Shown: in pieces, positions 8,245 through 17,076 of the stretch
Layout of the letters: each line of letters starts with the position of its first letter
Position numbering within the stretch: position 1 is the first letter of the stretch
NCBI GenBank assembly: GCA_040752215.1
Contig: JBFMEX010000103.1
Coordinates: 1-64,000, forward strand
Length of the DNA stretch: 64,000 nt
Reading direction: 5' to 3'
From: JBFMEX01 sp040752215
GTDB taxonomy: Bacteria; Pseudomonadota; Alphaproteobacteria; Rhizobiales; Hyphomicrobiaceae
Program-made: the position numbers and the translations under genes
Notes under the pieces: model-generated
Seen by the model: the letters and a program-made list of their open reading frames with translations, nothing else
What the model was told of the DNA's origin: nothing
The model's database searches: none

Positions 8245-9714
8245 TCAGATCCCGAGCCGCTGCTTCAGGATGTCGTTGACCGCCTGCGGGTTCGCCTTGC
8301 CGCCCGAGGCCTTCATCACCTGGCCGACGAACCAGCCGAGCATGCTGGGCTTCGCCTTCACCTGCTCGACCTTGTCCGGGTTGGCGGCAATGATCTCGTC
8401 GACCGCCTTCTCGATCGCGCCAGAGTCGGTCACCTGCTTCATGCCTCGGGCTTCCACGATCGCTGCCGGGTCGCCGCCTTCGGTCCACAGGATCTCGAAC
8501 AGATCCTTGGCGATCTTGCCGGAGATGGTGCCGTTGGCGATCAGGTCGACGAGGCCGCCCAGCTGCGCCGCGGAAACTGGCGAGTGCTCGATGTCCTTGC
8601 CTTCCTTGTTCAAGCGTCCGAACAGCTCGTTGATGACCCAGTTGGCGGCGAGCTTGCCGTCGCGGCCCTTGGCGACCGACTCGAAATAGTCGGCGCTCTC
8701 GCGCTCGGCGACCAGCACGCCGGCGTCATACGCCGACAGTCCGTAGCCCTTCATGAAGCGCGCCCGCTTCTCGTCGGGCAGCTCCGGCAGGTGCTGCCTG
8801 AGGTCGTCGACGTAGTCCTGCGTCAGCTCGAGCGGCAGCAAGTCGGGATCGGGGAAGTAGCGATAATCGTGCGCCTCCTCCTTGGACCGCATGGAGCGCG
8901 TCTCGCCCTTGCCGGGATCGAACAGCCGCGTCTCCTGCTCGATCGTGCCGCCGTCCTCGAGGATGTCGATCTGGCGGCGCGCCTCGACCTCGACCGCCTG
9001 GCCGATGAAGCGGATCGAATTGACGTTCTTGATCTCGCAGCGCGTGCCTAGCGGCTCGCCCGGCCGGCGCACCGAGACGTTGACGTCCGCGCGCAGGTTG
9101 CCCTTCTCCATGTCGCCGTCGCAGGTGCCGAGGTAGCGCAGAATCGTCCGGAGCTTCGTCACGTACGCCTGCGCCTCCCTGGCCGAGCGCAGGTCCGGCC
9201 TGGAGACGATCTCCATCAGCGCCACGCCCGACCGGTTGAGATCGACGTAGGAGTACTCGGGGTGCTGGTCGTGGATCGACTTGCCGGCGTCCTGCTCGAG
9301 ATGCAGCCGCTCGATGCCGACCCGCTTGGTCTCGCCGTCGACCTCGATCTCGACCTCGCCCTCGCCGACGATCGGCTGCTTGTACTGGCTGATCTGGTAG
9401 CCCTGCGGCAGATCGGGATAGAAGTAGTTCTTGCGGTCGAACACGCTGCGCAAGTTGATCGCCGCCTTGAGGCCGAGGCCGGTGCGCACTGCCTGGGCGA
9501 CACACTCGGCGTTGATCACGGGAAGCATGCCCGGCATCGCCGCATCCACCAGCGAGACATGGCTGTTCGGCTCGCCGCCGAACGCGGTCGAGGCACCCGA
9601 GAACAGCTTGGCGCGCGAGTTGACCTGCGCGTGCACCTCCATGCCGACGATCACCTCCCAGTCGCCGGTCGCGCCCGGAATGAGGTTTTTCTTCGCCGAG
9701 GCCTTGTCCTGCAT
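8245..9714 (-). CDS. gatB: Aspartyl/glutamyl-tRNA amidotransferase subunit B
   Basis: 489 residues, the normal GatB length. Kinase/amidotransferase core signatures are present: VGMEVHAQVNSRAKLFSG near the N-terminus, DLNRSGVALMEIVS, NVNSIRF and HDYRYFPDPDL. The C-terminal ~150 residues form the GatB/YqeY tRNA-binding domain. With GatA and GatC it converts mischarged Glu-tRNA(Gln) and Asp-tRNA(Asn) to the correct amidated forms in the cytoplasm. gatA and gatC are not in this window on either side, so gatB is separated from gatCA here. The ATG at 9714 follows AGGAGCATTGCG. The gene is convergent with the antiporter. Confidence 0.97.
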   Translation of the reverse strand: MQDKASAKKNLIPGATGDWEVIVGMEVHAQVNSRAKLFSGASTAFGGEPNSHVSLVDAAMPGMLPVINAECVAQAVRTGLGLKAAINLRSVFDRKNYFYPDLPQGYQISQYKQPIVGEGEVEIEVDGETKRVGIERLHLEQDAGKSIHDQHPEYSYVDLNRSGVALMEIVSRPDLRSAREAQAYVTKLRTILRYLGTCDGDMEKGNLRADVNVSVRRPGEPLGTRCEIKNVNSIRFIGQAVEVEARRQIDILEDGGTIEQETRLFDPGKGETRSMRSKEEAHDYRYFPDPDLLPLELTQDYVDDLRQHLPELPDEKRARFMKGYGLSAYDAGVLVAERESADYFESVAKGRDGKLAANWVINELFGRLNKEGKDIEHSPVSAAQLGGLVDLIANGTISGKIAKDLFEILWTEGGDPAAIVEARGMKQVTDSGAIEKAVDEIIAANPDKVEQVKAKPSMLGWFVGQVMKASGGKANPQAVNDILKQRLGI

Positions 9715-9738
9715 CGCAATGCTCCTGGTTTGCGCCCT

Positions 9739-9766
9739 CGTTAACGCAGAGCCGGTGGCCTCGCAA
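9739..9766 (-). promoter_or_regulatory. Candidate sigma-70 promoter for gatB
   Basis: On the minus strand TTGCGA (9766-9761) and TAACGA (9744-9739) are separated by 17 bases, in the correct orientation just upstream of the gatB ribosome site, giving a leader of about 15-20 bases. The match is moderate (5/6 is not reached in either box), so this is only a candidate. Confidence 0.3.
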
Positions 9767-9962
9767 CCATCCACGCTGCGGCCGGCCGAAAGTGCCGCCG
9801 AGTTGGCCAGCCAGCCGGCGGCGGCCGCCGTCGGGGTTCGGCTCCCGCCAATGGCCCCATTGACACTTTCGAACGGAAAGAATCGCCCGCCGAGGCTAGC
9901 CTGCTCTCGTCCCGGCGTAGCGCCGCGCGCGTTGTCGACAAAGCAGCAAGCCCGAGCCCACT

Positions 9963-10862
9963 ATGACTGCACGGATCATCGACGGATCGGCGATCGCCAC
10001 CGGGATACGCACGCGCTGTCGCGAGCGCGCCAACCGGCTCGAGGCGCGCTACGGCATCGCCCCTGGCCTGGCCGTGATCATGGTCGGCGACGATCCGGCC
10101 TCCGCGGTCTACGTTCGCAAGAAAATACAGGCCTGCGCCGATGTCGGGATCCGCTCGCGCAAGCTGCTGTTCCCGGCCGACGCCAGCCAGGAGCAGGTGA
10201 TCGACCAAATTACCGAGCTCGGCGCCGATCCCCAAGTCCACGGCATCCTGGTCCAGCTTCCATTGCCCCGCCACTTCGAGATCAAGGCCGTGCTGTCCGC
10301 CATCGACCGCGAGAAGGACGTCGATGGCTTCCATCTCTATAACGTCGGCGGGCTGGTCATCGGCGACACCGTGTTCCCACCCTGTACTCCGTATGGAGTG
10401 ATGCTGCTGCTCGACCACGTCGGCATCGACATCGCGGGCAAGAATGCGGTCGTGGTTGGTGCCAGCAACATCGTCGGCAAGCCGATGGCGCTGATGCTGA
10501 TGCAGCGCGAGGCGACGGTCTCGGTCTGCCACGCCAAAACGCGCGACCTCGCCCAGTTCACGATCCTCGCCGACATCCTCGTCGTCGCCGCCGGCTGTCC
10601 TGGCCTCATTGTCGGACCGATGGTCAGGTCGGGTGCGGTGGTCATCGACGTCGGCATCAACCGGTTGGCGAGCGGCAAGCTGGTCGGCGACTGCGACTTC
10701 GCTAGCGTGTCACGCCGCGCCGCCATGATCACGCCGGTGCCGGGCGGCGTCGGGCCCATGACAGTGACCATGCTGTTGGAGAACACGATCAACTCCGCCG
10801 AGCGTGCCTTGGAGCGTCGGGCCCGCGCGGAGATGGCCGCCGCCGCAAGCTCTGCCGCCTGA
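9963..10862 (+). CDS. folD: Bifunctional methylenetetrahydrofolate dehydrogenase/methenyl-THF cyclohydrolase
   Basis: 299 residues. Catalytic-domain motifs are YVRKKIQACADVG (the Tyr and the catalytic Lys), DGILVQLPLP and KDVDGFH. The NADP-binding domain has GASNIVGKPMALML and the C-terminal PGGVGPMTVTMLLENT. It interconverts 5,10-methylene-, 5,10-methenyl- and 10-formyl-tetrahydrofolate in cytoplasmic one-carbon metabolism. In an organism making formaldehyde from methanethiol this could also serve C1 assimilation or oxidation, though folD is a housekeeping gene. Transcription ends at the strong hairpin about 90 bases downstream. Confidence 0.97.
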   Translation: MTARIIDGSAIATGIRTRCRERANRLEARYGIAPGLAVIMVGDDPASAVYVRKKIQACADVGIRSRKLLFPADASQEQVIDQITELGADPQVHGILVQLPLPRHFEIKAVLSAIDREKDVDGFHLYNVGGLVIGDTVFPPCTPYGVMLLLDHVGIDIAGKNAVVVGASNIVGKPMALMLMQREATVSVCHAKTRDLAQFTILADILVVAAGCPGLIVGPMVRSGAVVIDVGINRLASGKLVGDCDFASVSRRAAMITPVPGGVGPMTVTMLLENTINSAERALERRARAEMAAAASSAA

Positions 10863-10952
10863 CCCGCGCAGAGTCCCTACCCGATTGCCGCCCATGGCGC
10901 GCTCGCGGCGCCCGGCGGACATGGCCCTCGACCCTCCGGAGGGCCGACTCCC

Positions 10953-11003
10953 GCCGGCGCCGGACATGCTCCCACGTGTCCGGTGCCGGCCTCTTCTTTT
11001 TCT
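10953..11003 (+). terminator. Rho-independent terminator of folD
   Basis: A 14-base stem (10953-10966 with 10977-10990, one G-T mismatch) closes a 10-base loop and is followed directly by CTCTTCTTTTTCT. It reads as a terminator only on the plus strand. The distal end reaches the stop codon of the convergent sortase gene. A second, T-less palindrome (CCCTCCGGAGGG, 10932-10943) sits just upstream. Confidence 0.85.
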
Positions 11004-11616
11004 ATTGGTCCGCGATCAGCTCGCCATGCACCACGTAACGCAGCGGCCCCTGCAGCCTGCCGTCGAGCGGCCAGCAGGTGACGAGTGCGATGGCCGGCCC
11101 GCCGTGGTGCGGATCGAGGCCCGATCGGTCCCAGCGCACGATCCTCGTGCCGGTGACGCGAAATCGCGCCAGCTTGCCATCGCGGCGCGTGACACGGATC
11201 TCGTCGCCCGGCACGACGTCGGCGAGGAACGAGAAGTGCGTGTCGCGGTGGGCGGCGAAGATTGCGATGCCCGGCTCGCCCGGCTCCACGCTCTCCTCGT
11301 GGTGGCCGGGACCGAATGCCATCGCCTGCCCGCTGGTGCCGGAGAGGGCGATGCGCCGCGCGCCGAGCCGCGGCACGTCGATGCGCGCCACCGGCCAGGT
11401 GTCGGCCCACCGCCACGGCTTGACCGCCGCGCCGCTCGCCAGTGTCTCGGCGAACGCCCGGTCGAGCAGAATCTGGGCGAGGATCGCTTTGAGGTTCATG
11501 TAGGCTCCTTGACCGAACAGGAGGAGACCGGCGAGGGCGAGAAGGGTGGCGGCTGCGACCGGGGGAAATCGCAGCCGCCGGACATGCGCCAGGACGGGGG
11601 GGAGGGAGCGGCGCAT
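11002..11616 (-). CDS. Class GN (Gram-negative) sortase
   Basis: 204 residues from ATG 11616. An N-terminal membrane helix (residues about 16-36) is followed by a sortase beta-barrel. The catalytic triad is visible: His123 in AAHRDTHF, Cys181 in ALVTCWP and Arg193 in GPLRYVV. This matches the marine-proteobacterial sortase family rather than Gram-positive class A or B. The enzyme should sit in the inner membrane facing the periplasm and transpeptidate its dedicated VIT/VWA substrate, which is the next gene upstream on the same strand (stop at 11867). The open frame extends to 11721, but that extension overlaps a palindromic repeat and lacks a ribosome site. Confidence 0.9.
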   Translation of the reverse strand: MRRSLPPVLAHVRRLRFPPVAAATLLALAGLLLFGQGAYMNLKAILAQILLDRAFAETLASGAAVKPWRWADTWPVARIDVPRLGARRIALSGTSGQAMAFGPGHHEESVEPGEPGIAIFAAHRDTHFSFLADVVPGDEIRVTRRDGKLARFRVTGTRIVRWDRSGLDPHHGGPAIALVTCWPLDGRLQGPLRYVVHGELIADQ

Positions 11617-11709
11617 GTCGATTACGTCTCCGCATCGCTGGACACGACGCAGGCGCCGATCTTCCGATGCCGTGAGCACGGCCCACGTCGCGGGTATCGC
11701 CGACCTGTC

Positions 11710-11829
11710 CCCTCTCCCCATGCCCCTGCGCTCGGCATAGGGAGAGGGTTAGGGTGAGGGGCAGCTGCTTGCCGCAGCCCTGGTTTCCGCCCCTCACCCC
11801 GACCCTCTCCCCGCAAGCGGGGAGAGGGA
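11710..11829. repeat. Paired palindromic intergenic repeat
   Basis: Two hairpin units lie in inverted orientation. Unit 1 pairs 11710-11724 with 11734-11748 (one mismatch). Unit 2 is a perfect 12-base stem CCCTCTCCCCGC/GCGGGGAGAGGG with an AA loop (11804-11829). Flanking arms GGGTTAGGGTGAGGGG (11746-11761) and CCCCTCACCCCGACCC (11790-11805) are also inverted complements, so the whole block could fold as one large structure. It lies in the operon between the VIT/VWA gene and the sortase and may lower sortase expression or stabilise the upstream message. Related fragments occur at 18334-18376, about 30060-30080 and 47088-47141. Confidence 0.8.
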
Positions 11830-11866
11830 GCAGTGGGGCGGGGGCATGAGTCGGGGATCGGCGTGC

Positions 11867-14197
11867 TCATGTCGGCCGCCTCCGCAGGCGCCACACCATG
11901 AGTGCGCCGAGCAGCATCAGCGCCGCACCGATCATCATCCTGAGCTCGGCGTCGGTTGCGCCCTGCGGCAGCGCCACCTGCTGCAGCTGCGGATTGGCCG
12001 CCACCGCCGCCGGCGCCGCACGTGTGGCGACGACCTTGGCCCATGCGCCGCCGCCAGCGAGACCGGTGCGCTCGAGCTTGGTGCCGCCGGCATCGGCCCG
12101 GGTCCGCGGATCGCGGCGCTCGCTGCCGAACACCTTGTCGAAGTCCCACCCCGCCGGCAGGTTGAGCGGTATGTCGGTGCGCGTCAGCGTCCGGCCTTCG
12201 GGGCGGCTCGGCGTCACGTCAACCGCGACCAGACTGGTCAGCCGCGTCACCAGACGATGCGCGAGCGCCAGTTGCAGGATGCGCCGGTCGGCCTCCGGCC
12301 GGTCGATCTCGTGCAATGTGAGTCCGACCTCGGCGTCGGTGATCTTGCGTCGCGCCCACAGTTTCGAAAGACCCTTGCCCTCGGCCGCGCCAGCGAGCGC
12401 CAGCGACGCGCGCCACGGCTGGTCGCCGATCCGGCCCTCGACCTCCAGCGTGCCGTCGAGCTGGCCGAGCCGCGCCGCGACCACCAGCGGCTCTCCGCGA
12501 TAGAGATCCGGCAGCGCCTCGGGCGTCACGTCGGCCCCGCCAGCGCTGAAGCGCGCACTGAGACCGGTCACCGCCGGGCTCTCCAGCCGCTCGAACAGCG
12601 CCCGCATGCGCTCCTCGACCTGGCTCGCCGAGCCGATGTGGGTGAAGGTGCCGCGCCCGAGCTCGGCCGCCCGCGTCATCAGGTAGGTGTTCGGTGCCGA
12701 GCCGATGCCGACCATGAAGATGCGCGAGCGCCCCCGGTTGCGCGTTATGGCGTCGAGCAGCTGCTGCTCGTTGCCGATGGCCCCGTCGGTGAGGAAGACG
12801 ACCTGCCGCACGTATCGCCCGTCGTCGCCGCCCCTGTCGGCCAGCGCCGCCACCATCGCCGGCACCATCTCGGTCCCGCCGCTCGCCTCGAGCGCCGAGA
12901 CGAAGCCGCGCGCGCGGGCGATGTTTGCCGCGTCGGCCGGCACCGGCGCCGGGAACAGCACGTCGAAGGTGTTGTCGAAGCGGATGATGTTGAAGCGATC
13001 CTCGGGCTTCAGACGCCGTAGCGCGAAATCGAGGCTCGCCTTGGCCTCGCGGATCGACTGCCCGCCCATCGAGCCCGAGTTGTCGATGACGAGGATCGCC
13101 TCGCGCGGACGCCGCTCGACCGGCGCCTCGCCGGCCGGCGGAGTCAGGAACGCGAGCACGTAGTCCTCGTTGCCGACGCGCTCGCGGAACAGACCGACGG
13201 ACGGGGTACGGCGCGGCGCGGCGCGCCAGGTGAGCTCGAAGTCGCGATTCCCCGCCACCGCCCCCTCGGCGAGGCGGACGATGCGCGAGGAGGGCCCCTT
13301 GTCCTCGATCGCCACCCGATGGTGCGCGCTGGCGACGCCGGCGAGCTCGAAGCCGGCCTCGAGACGCACTGTGATCGTCACCGGGTTGACGGGCGGGTGA
13401 AGCCGCGGATCGAGCACCGGCGGCTCGATGCGGGCGCGGTCCGGGACGGGATCGGCGAGCCGGCCCCAGCCCTGCCCCTCGGGGCCGAGGTCGACCACCT
13501 GAACGGTCGGCGGCGGGTTATAGCGCGGGCCCACCACCAACGGCAGGCGCAGCGAGAATTCCTCGCCCGACTGGCGCACGCTCTCCTGGTACTCGATCTG
13601 GATCACGACCGTCTCGCCGGGGCCGATGTTGGCGACCGAGTTGGTGAACATGTTCGGCCGCTCCTGCTCGACGAGCCCGGCCTTCCTGCCCTCACGCTTG
13701 GCCGCCTCGTAGACCTGGCGCGCCTCGCCACGCTCCTTGATCTCGCCGACGACGATGCGCTCGCCGATCACCATTTTGAGCGTATCGACCACGGCGCTCT
13801 CCGGCAGCGGATAGACGTAGACACCCTCGACCCAGCCTTCGCTCGGGTTGGTGAAGTGCTGGGTGACGCGCGCCCGCGCGGTCGGGCCGGAGACGTCGAT
13901 CTCTACGTCGGTGCCGAGCCGCGGCGCCTCGACATAGGCGCCCTCCTCGTTGGCGCGAAGCAGCAGCGCGCCCGATTGCATCTCGCCCGGTGTCACCCGC
14001 CGCGCCGCGCCGGCGACAACCGCTGGTGCCGGCTCCGCGGCGGCCGGAGCGACGGGAGCGGCAGCGGGGGTGGCCAGAATTGGCGCCGCGGGCAGCACGA
14101 GCCCGGTCAGAGCACTCGCTGCGAGCAGGCAAAGCCGATTGGGCGACCGCCGCGAAGGTGAACTCGGCGGCTCGAAGCGCGGGATCATCGACATCAT
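11867..14197 (-). CDS. VIT/VWA-domain sortase substrate (marine proteobacterial sortase target type)
   Basis: 776 residues from ATG 14197, which has GGAGG six bases upstream. Order of parts: signal peptide (to about residue 45); Ala/Pro linker; VIT domain (about 70-205, including HFTNPSEGWVEGVYVYPLP and the ERGEARQVYEAAKREGRKAG region typical of inter-alpha-trypsin-inhibitor N-domains); an extended middle region; VWA domain (about 365-540) with an intact MIDAS DNSGS at residues 372-376 plus FLTDG; then a C-terminal sorting signal LPQGATDAEL, one membrane helix and a basic RRRPT tail. It should be exported, held in the membrane and cleaved by the adjacent sortase. The VWA domain suggests metal-dependent adhesion. 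The sorting motif has Gly where relatives usually have Thr. Confidence 0.9.
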   Translation of the reverse strand: MMSMIPRFEPPSSPSRRSPNRLCLLAASALTGLVLPAAPILATPAAAPVAPAAAEPAPAVVAGAARRVTPGEMQSGALLLRANEEGAYVEAPRLGTDVEIDVSGPTARARVTQHFTNPSEGWVEGVYVYPLPESAVVDTLKMVIGERIVVGEIKERGEARQVYEAAKREGRKAGLVEQERPNMFTNSVANIGPGETVVIQIEYQESVRQSGEEFSLRLPLVVGPRYNPPPTVQVVDLGPEGQGWGRLADPVPDRARIEPPVLDPRLHPPVNPVTITVRLEAGFELAGVASAHHRVAIEDKGPSSRIVRLAEGAVAGNRDFELTWRAAPRRTPSVGLFRERVGNEDYVLAFLTPPAGEAPVERRPREAILVIDNSGSMGGQSIREAKASLDFALRRLKPEDRFNIIRFDNTFDVLFPAPVPADAANIARARGFVSALEASGGTEMVPAMVAALADRGGDDGRYVRQVVFLTDGAIGNEQQLLDAITRNRGRSRIFMVGIGSAPNTYLMTRAAELGRGTFTHIGSASQVEERMRALFERLESPAVTGLSARFSAGGADVTPEALPDLYRGEPLVVAARLGQLDGTLEVEGRIGDQPWRASLALAGAAEGKGLSKLWARRKITDAEVGLTLHEIDRPEADRRILQLALAHRLVTRLTSLVAVDVTPSRPEGRTLTRTDIPLNLPAGWDFDKVFGSERRDPRTRADAGGTKLERTGLAGGGAWAKVVATRAAPAAVAANPQLQQVALPQGATDAELRMMIGAALMLLGALMVWRLRRRPT

Positions 14198-14381
14198 GAG
14201 GGTCCTCCAGTGGCCTCGAATGGGCCTCCTGGAGCTAGCCAGATGTCGCCCTGGCACCGCGAGCGTCGAAATCGCGCTTCATTCGGACGCTAGCGTCACC
14301 GCCCGCCACATGCCGCTTGCGGGCGTTTCCCATTGTGCGGATAAGTGAGCCCCAGTACGTATGGACCCGCACGGAGCCACG

Positions 14382-15155
14382 ATGGCCCTCTCCCCGGACC
14401 AGAAGCTCGCCGACGACGAGAGCCACCGCATCGCCGGGCGCCTGCGCGAGGAGCTCGCGCGCCGGCGGATGACCCGCCAGGGGCTCGCCCACCACGCCAG
14501 GATCAGCCTCTCGACGCTGGAGAAGGCGCTGTCCGGCAAGCGGCCCTTCACCCTCGCCACCCTGGTCCGCCTCGAGGAGGCGTTGGGCCTGGAGCTGCGC
14601 CCGCGGGCCGCTGCGCCGGCTGCCCCGGCCGTCAATGGCCGCATTCCGGGCCTCGCCCCGGAGGAGCTCGGCTCCTATTCCCGGCCCGCGGTCGCGTGGA
14701 TCGAGGGCGAGTACCTGACTTTGCGCCCCTCGTTCAGCGCCCCGAGCGCGATCTACGCCTACCGCACCGAGATCCGCTGGGACGAAGCCTCCTCCGGACT
14801 CGCGTTCCGCGAATCCGAGCGTCTCGATGCCGATTTCACCCAGCACGGCCTCGTTTCCGCACCGCACCAGTCCGGCCACATCTACCTCGTCACCAACCGC
14901 CACGGTCAGTACCGGCTGATCATCGTCTCGCGGCCGACCATCAACGGCGAGATGCATGGCGTGCTGACGACCCTGCTCGCCGGGCGCGGCTCCCAGCTCA
15001 CCCCCGTCGCCACGCCGATCGTTCTGGCGCCGCTCGCGAGCGTCGGCCACGCCGAGTTCGGCCGCATCGACCCCGGACATACCGCCTTCGCCCGCTACAA
15101 GAAGCTGCTCAAGCGAACCATCGAGGAGCCGTTCGCGTTTCTGCTCTCGGGCTGA
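14382..15155 (+). CDS. XRE-family helix-turn-helix regulator with C-terminal sensor-like domain
   Basis: About 257 residues. An N-terminal HTH (RRRMTRQGLAHHARISLSTL then EKALSGKRPFTL) matches the XRE/lambda-repressor fold, followed by a short Ala/Pro linker and a C-terminal beta-rich domain of about 160 residues (WIEGEYLTLRPSF, AYRTEIRWDE, GHIYLVTNRHGQYRLIIVSRP) probably for ligand or protein sensing. The ATG at 14382 has CGGAG seven bases upstream; an ATG at 14361 would add seven residues. The gene is divergent from the VIT/VWA-sortase operon across about 185 bases and could control it, but this is only positional inference. Confidence 0.78.
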   Translation: MALSPDQKLADDESHRIAGRLREELARRRMTRQGLAHHARISLSTLEKALSGKRPFTLATLVRLEEALGLELRPRAAAPAAPAVNGRIPGLAPEELGSYSRPAVAWIEGEYLTLRPSFSAPSAIYAYRTEIRWDEASSGLAFRESERLDADFTQHGLVSAPHQSGHIYLVTNRHGQYRLIIVSRPTINGEMHGVLTTLLAGRGSQLTPVATPIVLAPLASVGHAEFGRIDPGHTAFARYKKLLKRTIEEPFAFLLSG

Positions 15156-15260
15156 AAGCTCCGCGGCCATACCAAAGCCACGGCACACCCCGATCCTGGC
15201 CGGCTGCAAGCGAGCAACCATCGCTTCGGCGCGGCGTCCGCAACGGACGCGCGATGGGCT

Positions 15261-17021
15261 ATGATGAAACTGGATGCACCCCGGACGGTTGACCGGACCC
15301 CGCGCTTCGAGACCACGACCGAGATGACCACGAGCCTACCAACCGCCGGCAAAGTCCCGACCGTCGTCGTCCGCCGCCTGACCTGGGGGTTCGCCACCGC
15401 GGCCGCGTTCCTGCTCGCCGTCTATGCCTCGCGCTACGAGGGCAGCGCCGCGCACGTGCTGTTCTCGCTGCTCGTCGCCTCGACCATCGGCGCCGTGATC
15501 GTGCTGCTCGCGCGCCGCGTGCTGGTGGCGCTGGTGCTGGTCACCGCGCTGCTCGGCGTCGTCGTCGCCGTCTCGATCCAGAAGCAGCAGACCATGAACA
15601 TGGTGCTGCACGCCTACGACCTGTTCTTCTACCCGGCGTCCTGGTCCACGCTCACGTTCCTCTGGCACAGCTATCGCTTCTACGTCGTCGCCCTGCTCAT
15701 CGCATTCGTCGTCACCGGCCTCGCGGTCTGGTTCGCCTGCCGGATCGACGACACCCGCATCGAGCGCCGCTCGGCGGCGCTCGCCGCGATCGTGTTCGCC
15801 TCGTTCGCGTGGGTCGCAGCGCAGGCGAAGTCGGATCGCAACGACGCGCAGTTCTTCTTCGACGACCTCTATGTCTCCTCGTTCTTCTCGTCCTGGTCGG
15901 AGACGCTGGACACGCTTTGGCGCGGCATGCTGATTACGGCGGCCGACACCGGCGACGGACGCAAGCTCTCGGCCCCCGCCACGTGCAAGCCCGTGCGCAC
16001 GCCACCCAACATCGTCCTGATCCACCACGAGAGCGCGGTGCCGCCGGCGCTGTTCTCCGGTCTCGACTACGACCGCCGGCTCGATACCTTCTTCCACTCC
16101 GAGGACAAGAAGCTGCACAAGCTGCGCGTCGAGACCTTCGGCGGCGCGTCGTGGCTGACCGAGTTCTCGGTGCTGACCGGCCTCTCGACCTACCACTTCG
16201 GCGGCATGCGCCCGTTCGTGCAGCCGGTGATGGCCGGCAAGCTGCACGATACGCTGCCGCAGATGCTGGAGCTGTGCGGCTATCGCAACGTGCTCGTCTA
16301 CCCGATGCTGCGCAACTTCGTCTCCAACGGGGCGTTCTACGACTCGATCGGCATCACCTCGGTGCTCGACGCCGAGGCACAGGGTGCGGTTGCCCCCAAC
16401 GAGCGCGACGAGTTCTACTACCACAGTGCGCTCGACGAGATGGCGCAGCATTTCGCCGTGTCCGCTTCCCCGCTGTTCCTCTACGTGCAGACCCAGTCCA
16501 CGCACGGCAGCTACGACTTCGTCTACAAGCCCGAGGTGAGCGTTCCGGGCGGCGGGCCCGGCACCGACCCGGAAGTCAGCGAGTATCTGCGCCGGCTCGC
16601 TCTCTCCGAGGTCGATTATCGCTTCCTCAAGGCGGAGCTGGCGCGGCGCTTCCCCGACCGCTCCTTCATCATCGTCCGCTACGGCGACCACCAGCCCGAC
16701 ATCGCACGGCGCATGCTCGGCAACCCGGAGGAGGCGACGCGGATGATCCGCACCAAGGGCTCGCCGGCGTTCCTCACCTACTATGCGATGGAGACGCAGA
16801 ACTTCCGCGCCGCCCCACTGCCCGGCCTCGAGGTCGTCGACGTGCCCTATCTCGGCACCATCATCATGGAGGCGGCGCGCCTGCCATTGCCCGAGAGCTA
16901 CCGGGAGCGGAAGCGGCTCATGACGCTGTGCAAGGGCCATTACGACGGCTGCCCGCGCGACGGCGAAATCCTCGCCTTCCATCGCCGCCTGATCGATTCC
17001 GGCCTGATGGACCCGATGTAG
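15261..17021 (+). CDS. LTA-synthase-like sulfatase/phosphoethanolamine-transferase-fold membrane protein
   Basis: 586 residues with about five N-terminal membrane helices (residues 45-190) and a periplasmic alkaline-phosphatase-superfamily domain. Metal and catalytic signatures include IVLIHHESAVPP, a Thr/Ser-rich nucleophile region FGGASWLTEFSVLTG, the YQTQSTHGSYDF-type segment and RYGDHQPDI near the C-terminus (metal-binding Asp-His). This layout is that of MdoB/LtaS-like phosphoglycerol or phosphoethanolamine transferases acting on glycans or lipids at the outer face of the inner membrane. In an alphaproteobacterium, modification of periplasmic glucans or LPS is more likely than teichoic acid. 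An in-frame ATG at 15324 is an alternative start. Confidence 0.82.
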   Translation: MMKLDAPRTVDRTPRFETTTEMTTSLPTAGKVPTVVVRRLTWGFATAAAFLLAVYASRYEGSAAHVLFSLLVASTIGAVIVLLARRVLVALVLVTALLGVVVAVSIQKQQTMNMVLHAYDLFFYPASWSTLTFLWHSYRFYVVALLIAFVVTGLAVWFACRIDDTRIERRSAALAAIVFASFAWVAAQAKSDRNDAQFFFDDLYVSSFFSSWSETLDTLWRGMLITAADTGDGRKLSAPATCKPVRTPPNIVLIHHESAVPPALFSGLDYDRRLDTFFHSEDKKLHKLRVETFGGASWLTEFSVLTGLSTYHFGGMRPFVQPVMAGKLHDTLPQMLELCGYRNVLVYPMLRNFVSNGAFYDSIGITSVLDAEAQGAVAPNERDEFYYHSALDEMAQHFAVSASPLFLYVQTQSTHGSYDFVYKPEVSVPGGGPGTDPEVSEYLRRLALSEVDYRFLKAELARRFPDRSFIIVRYGDHQPDIARRMLGNPEEATRMIRTKGSPAFLTYYAMETQNFRAAPLPGLEVVDVPYLGTIIMEAARLPLPESYRERKRLMTLCKGHYDGCPRDGEILAFHRRLIDSGLMDPM

Positions 17022-17076
17022 CCGCACCGGCTCCGGCGACGTTGTCCGGCCGCCGGCGATGGAATACGTTCCGCCC

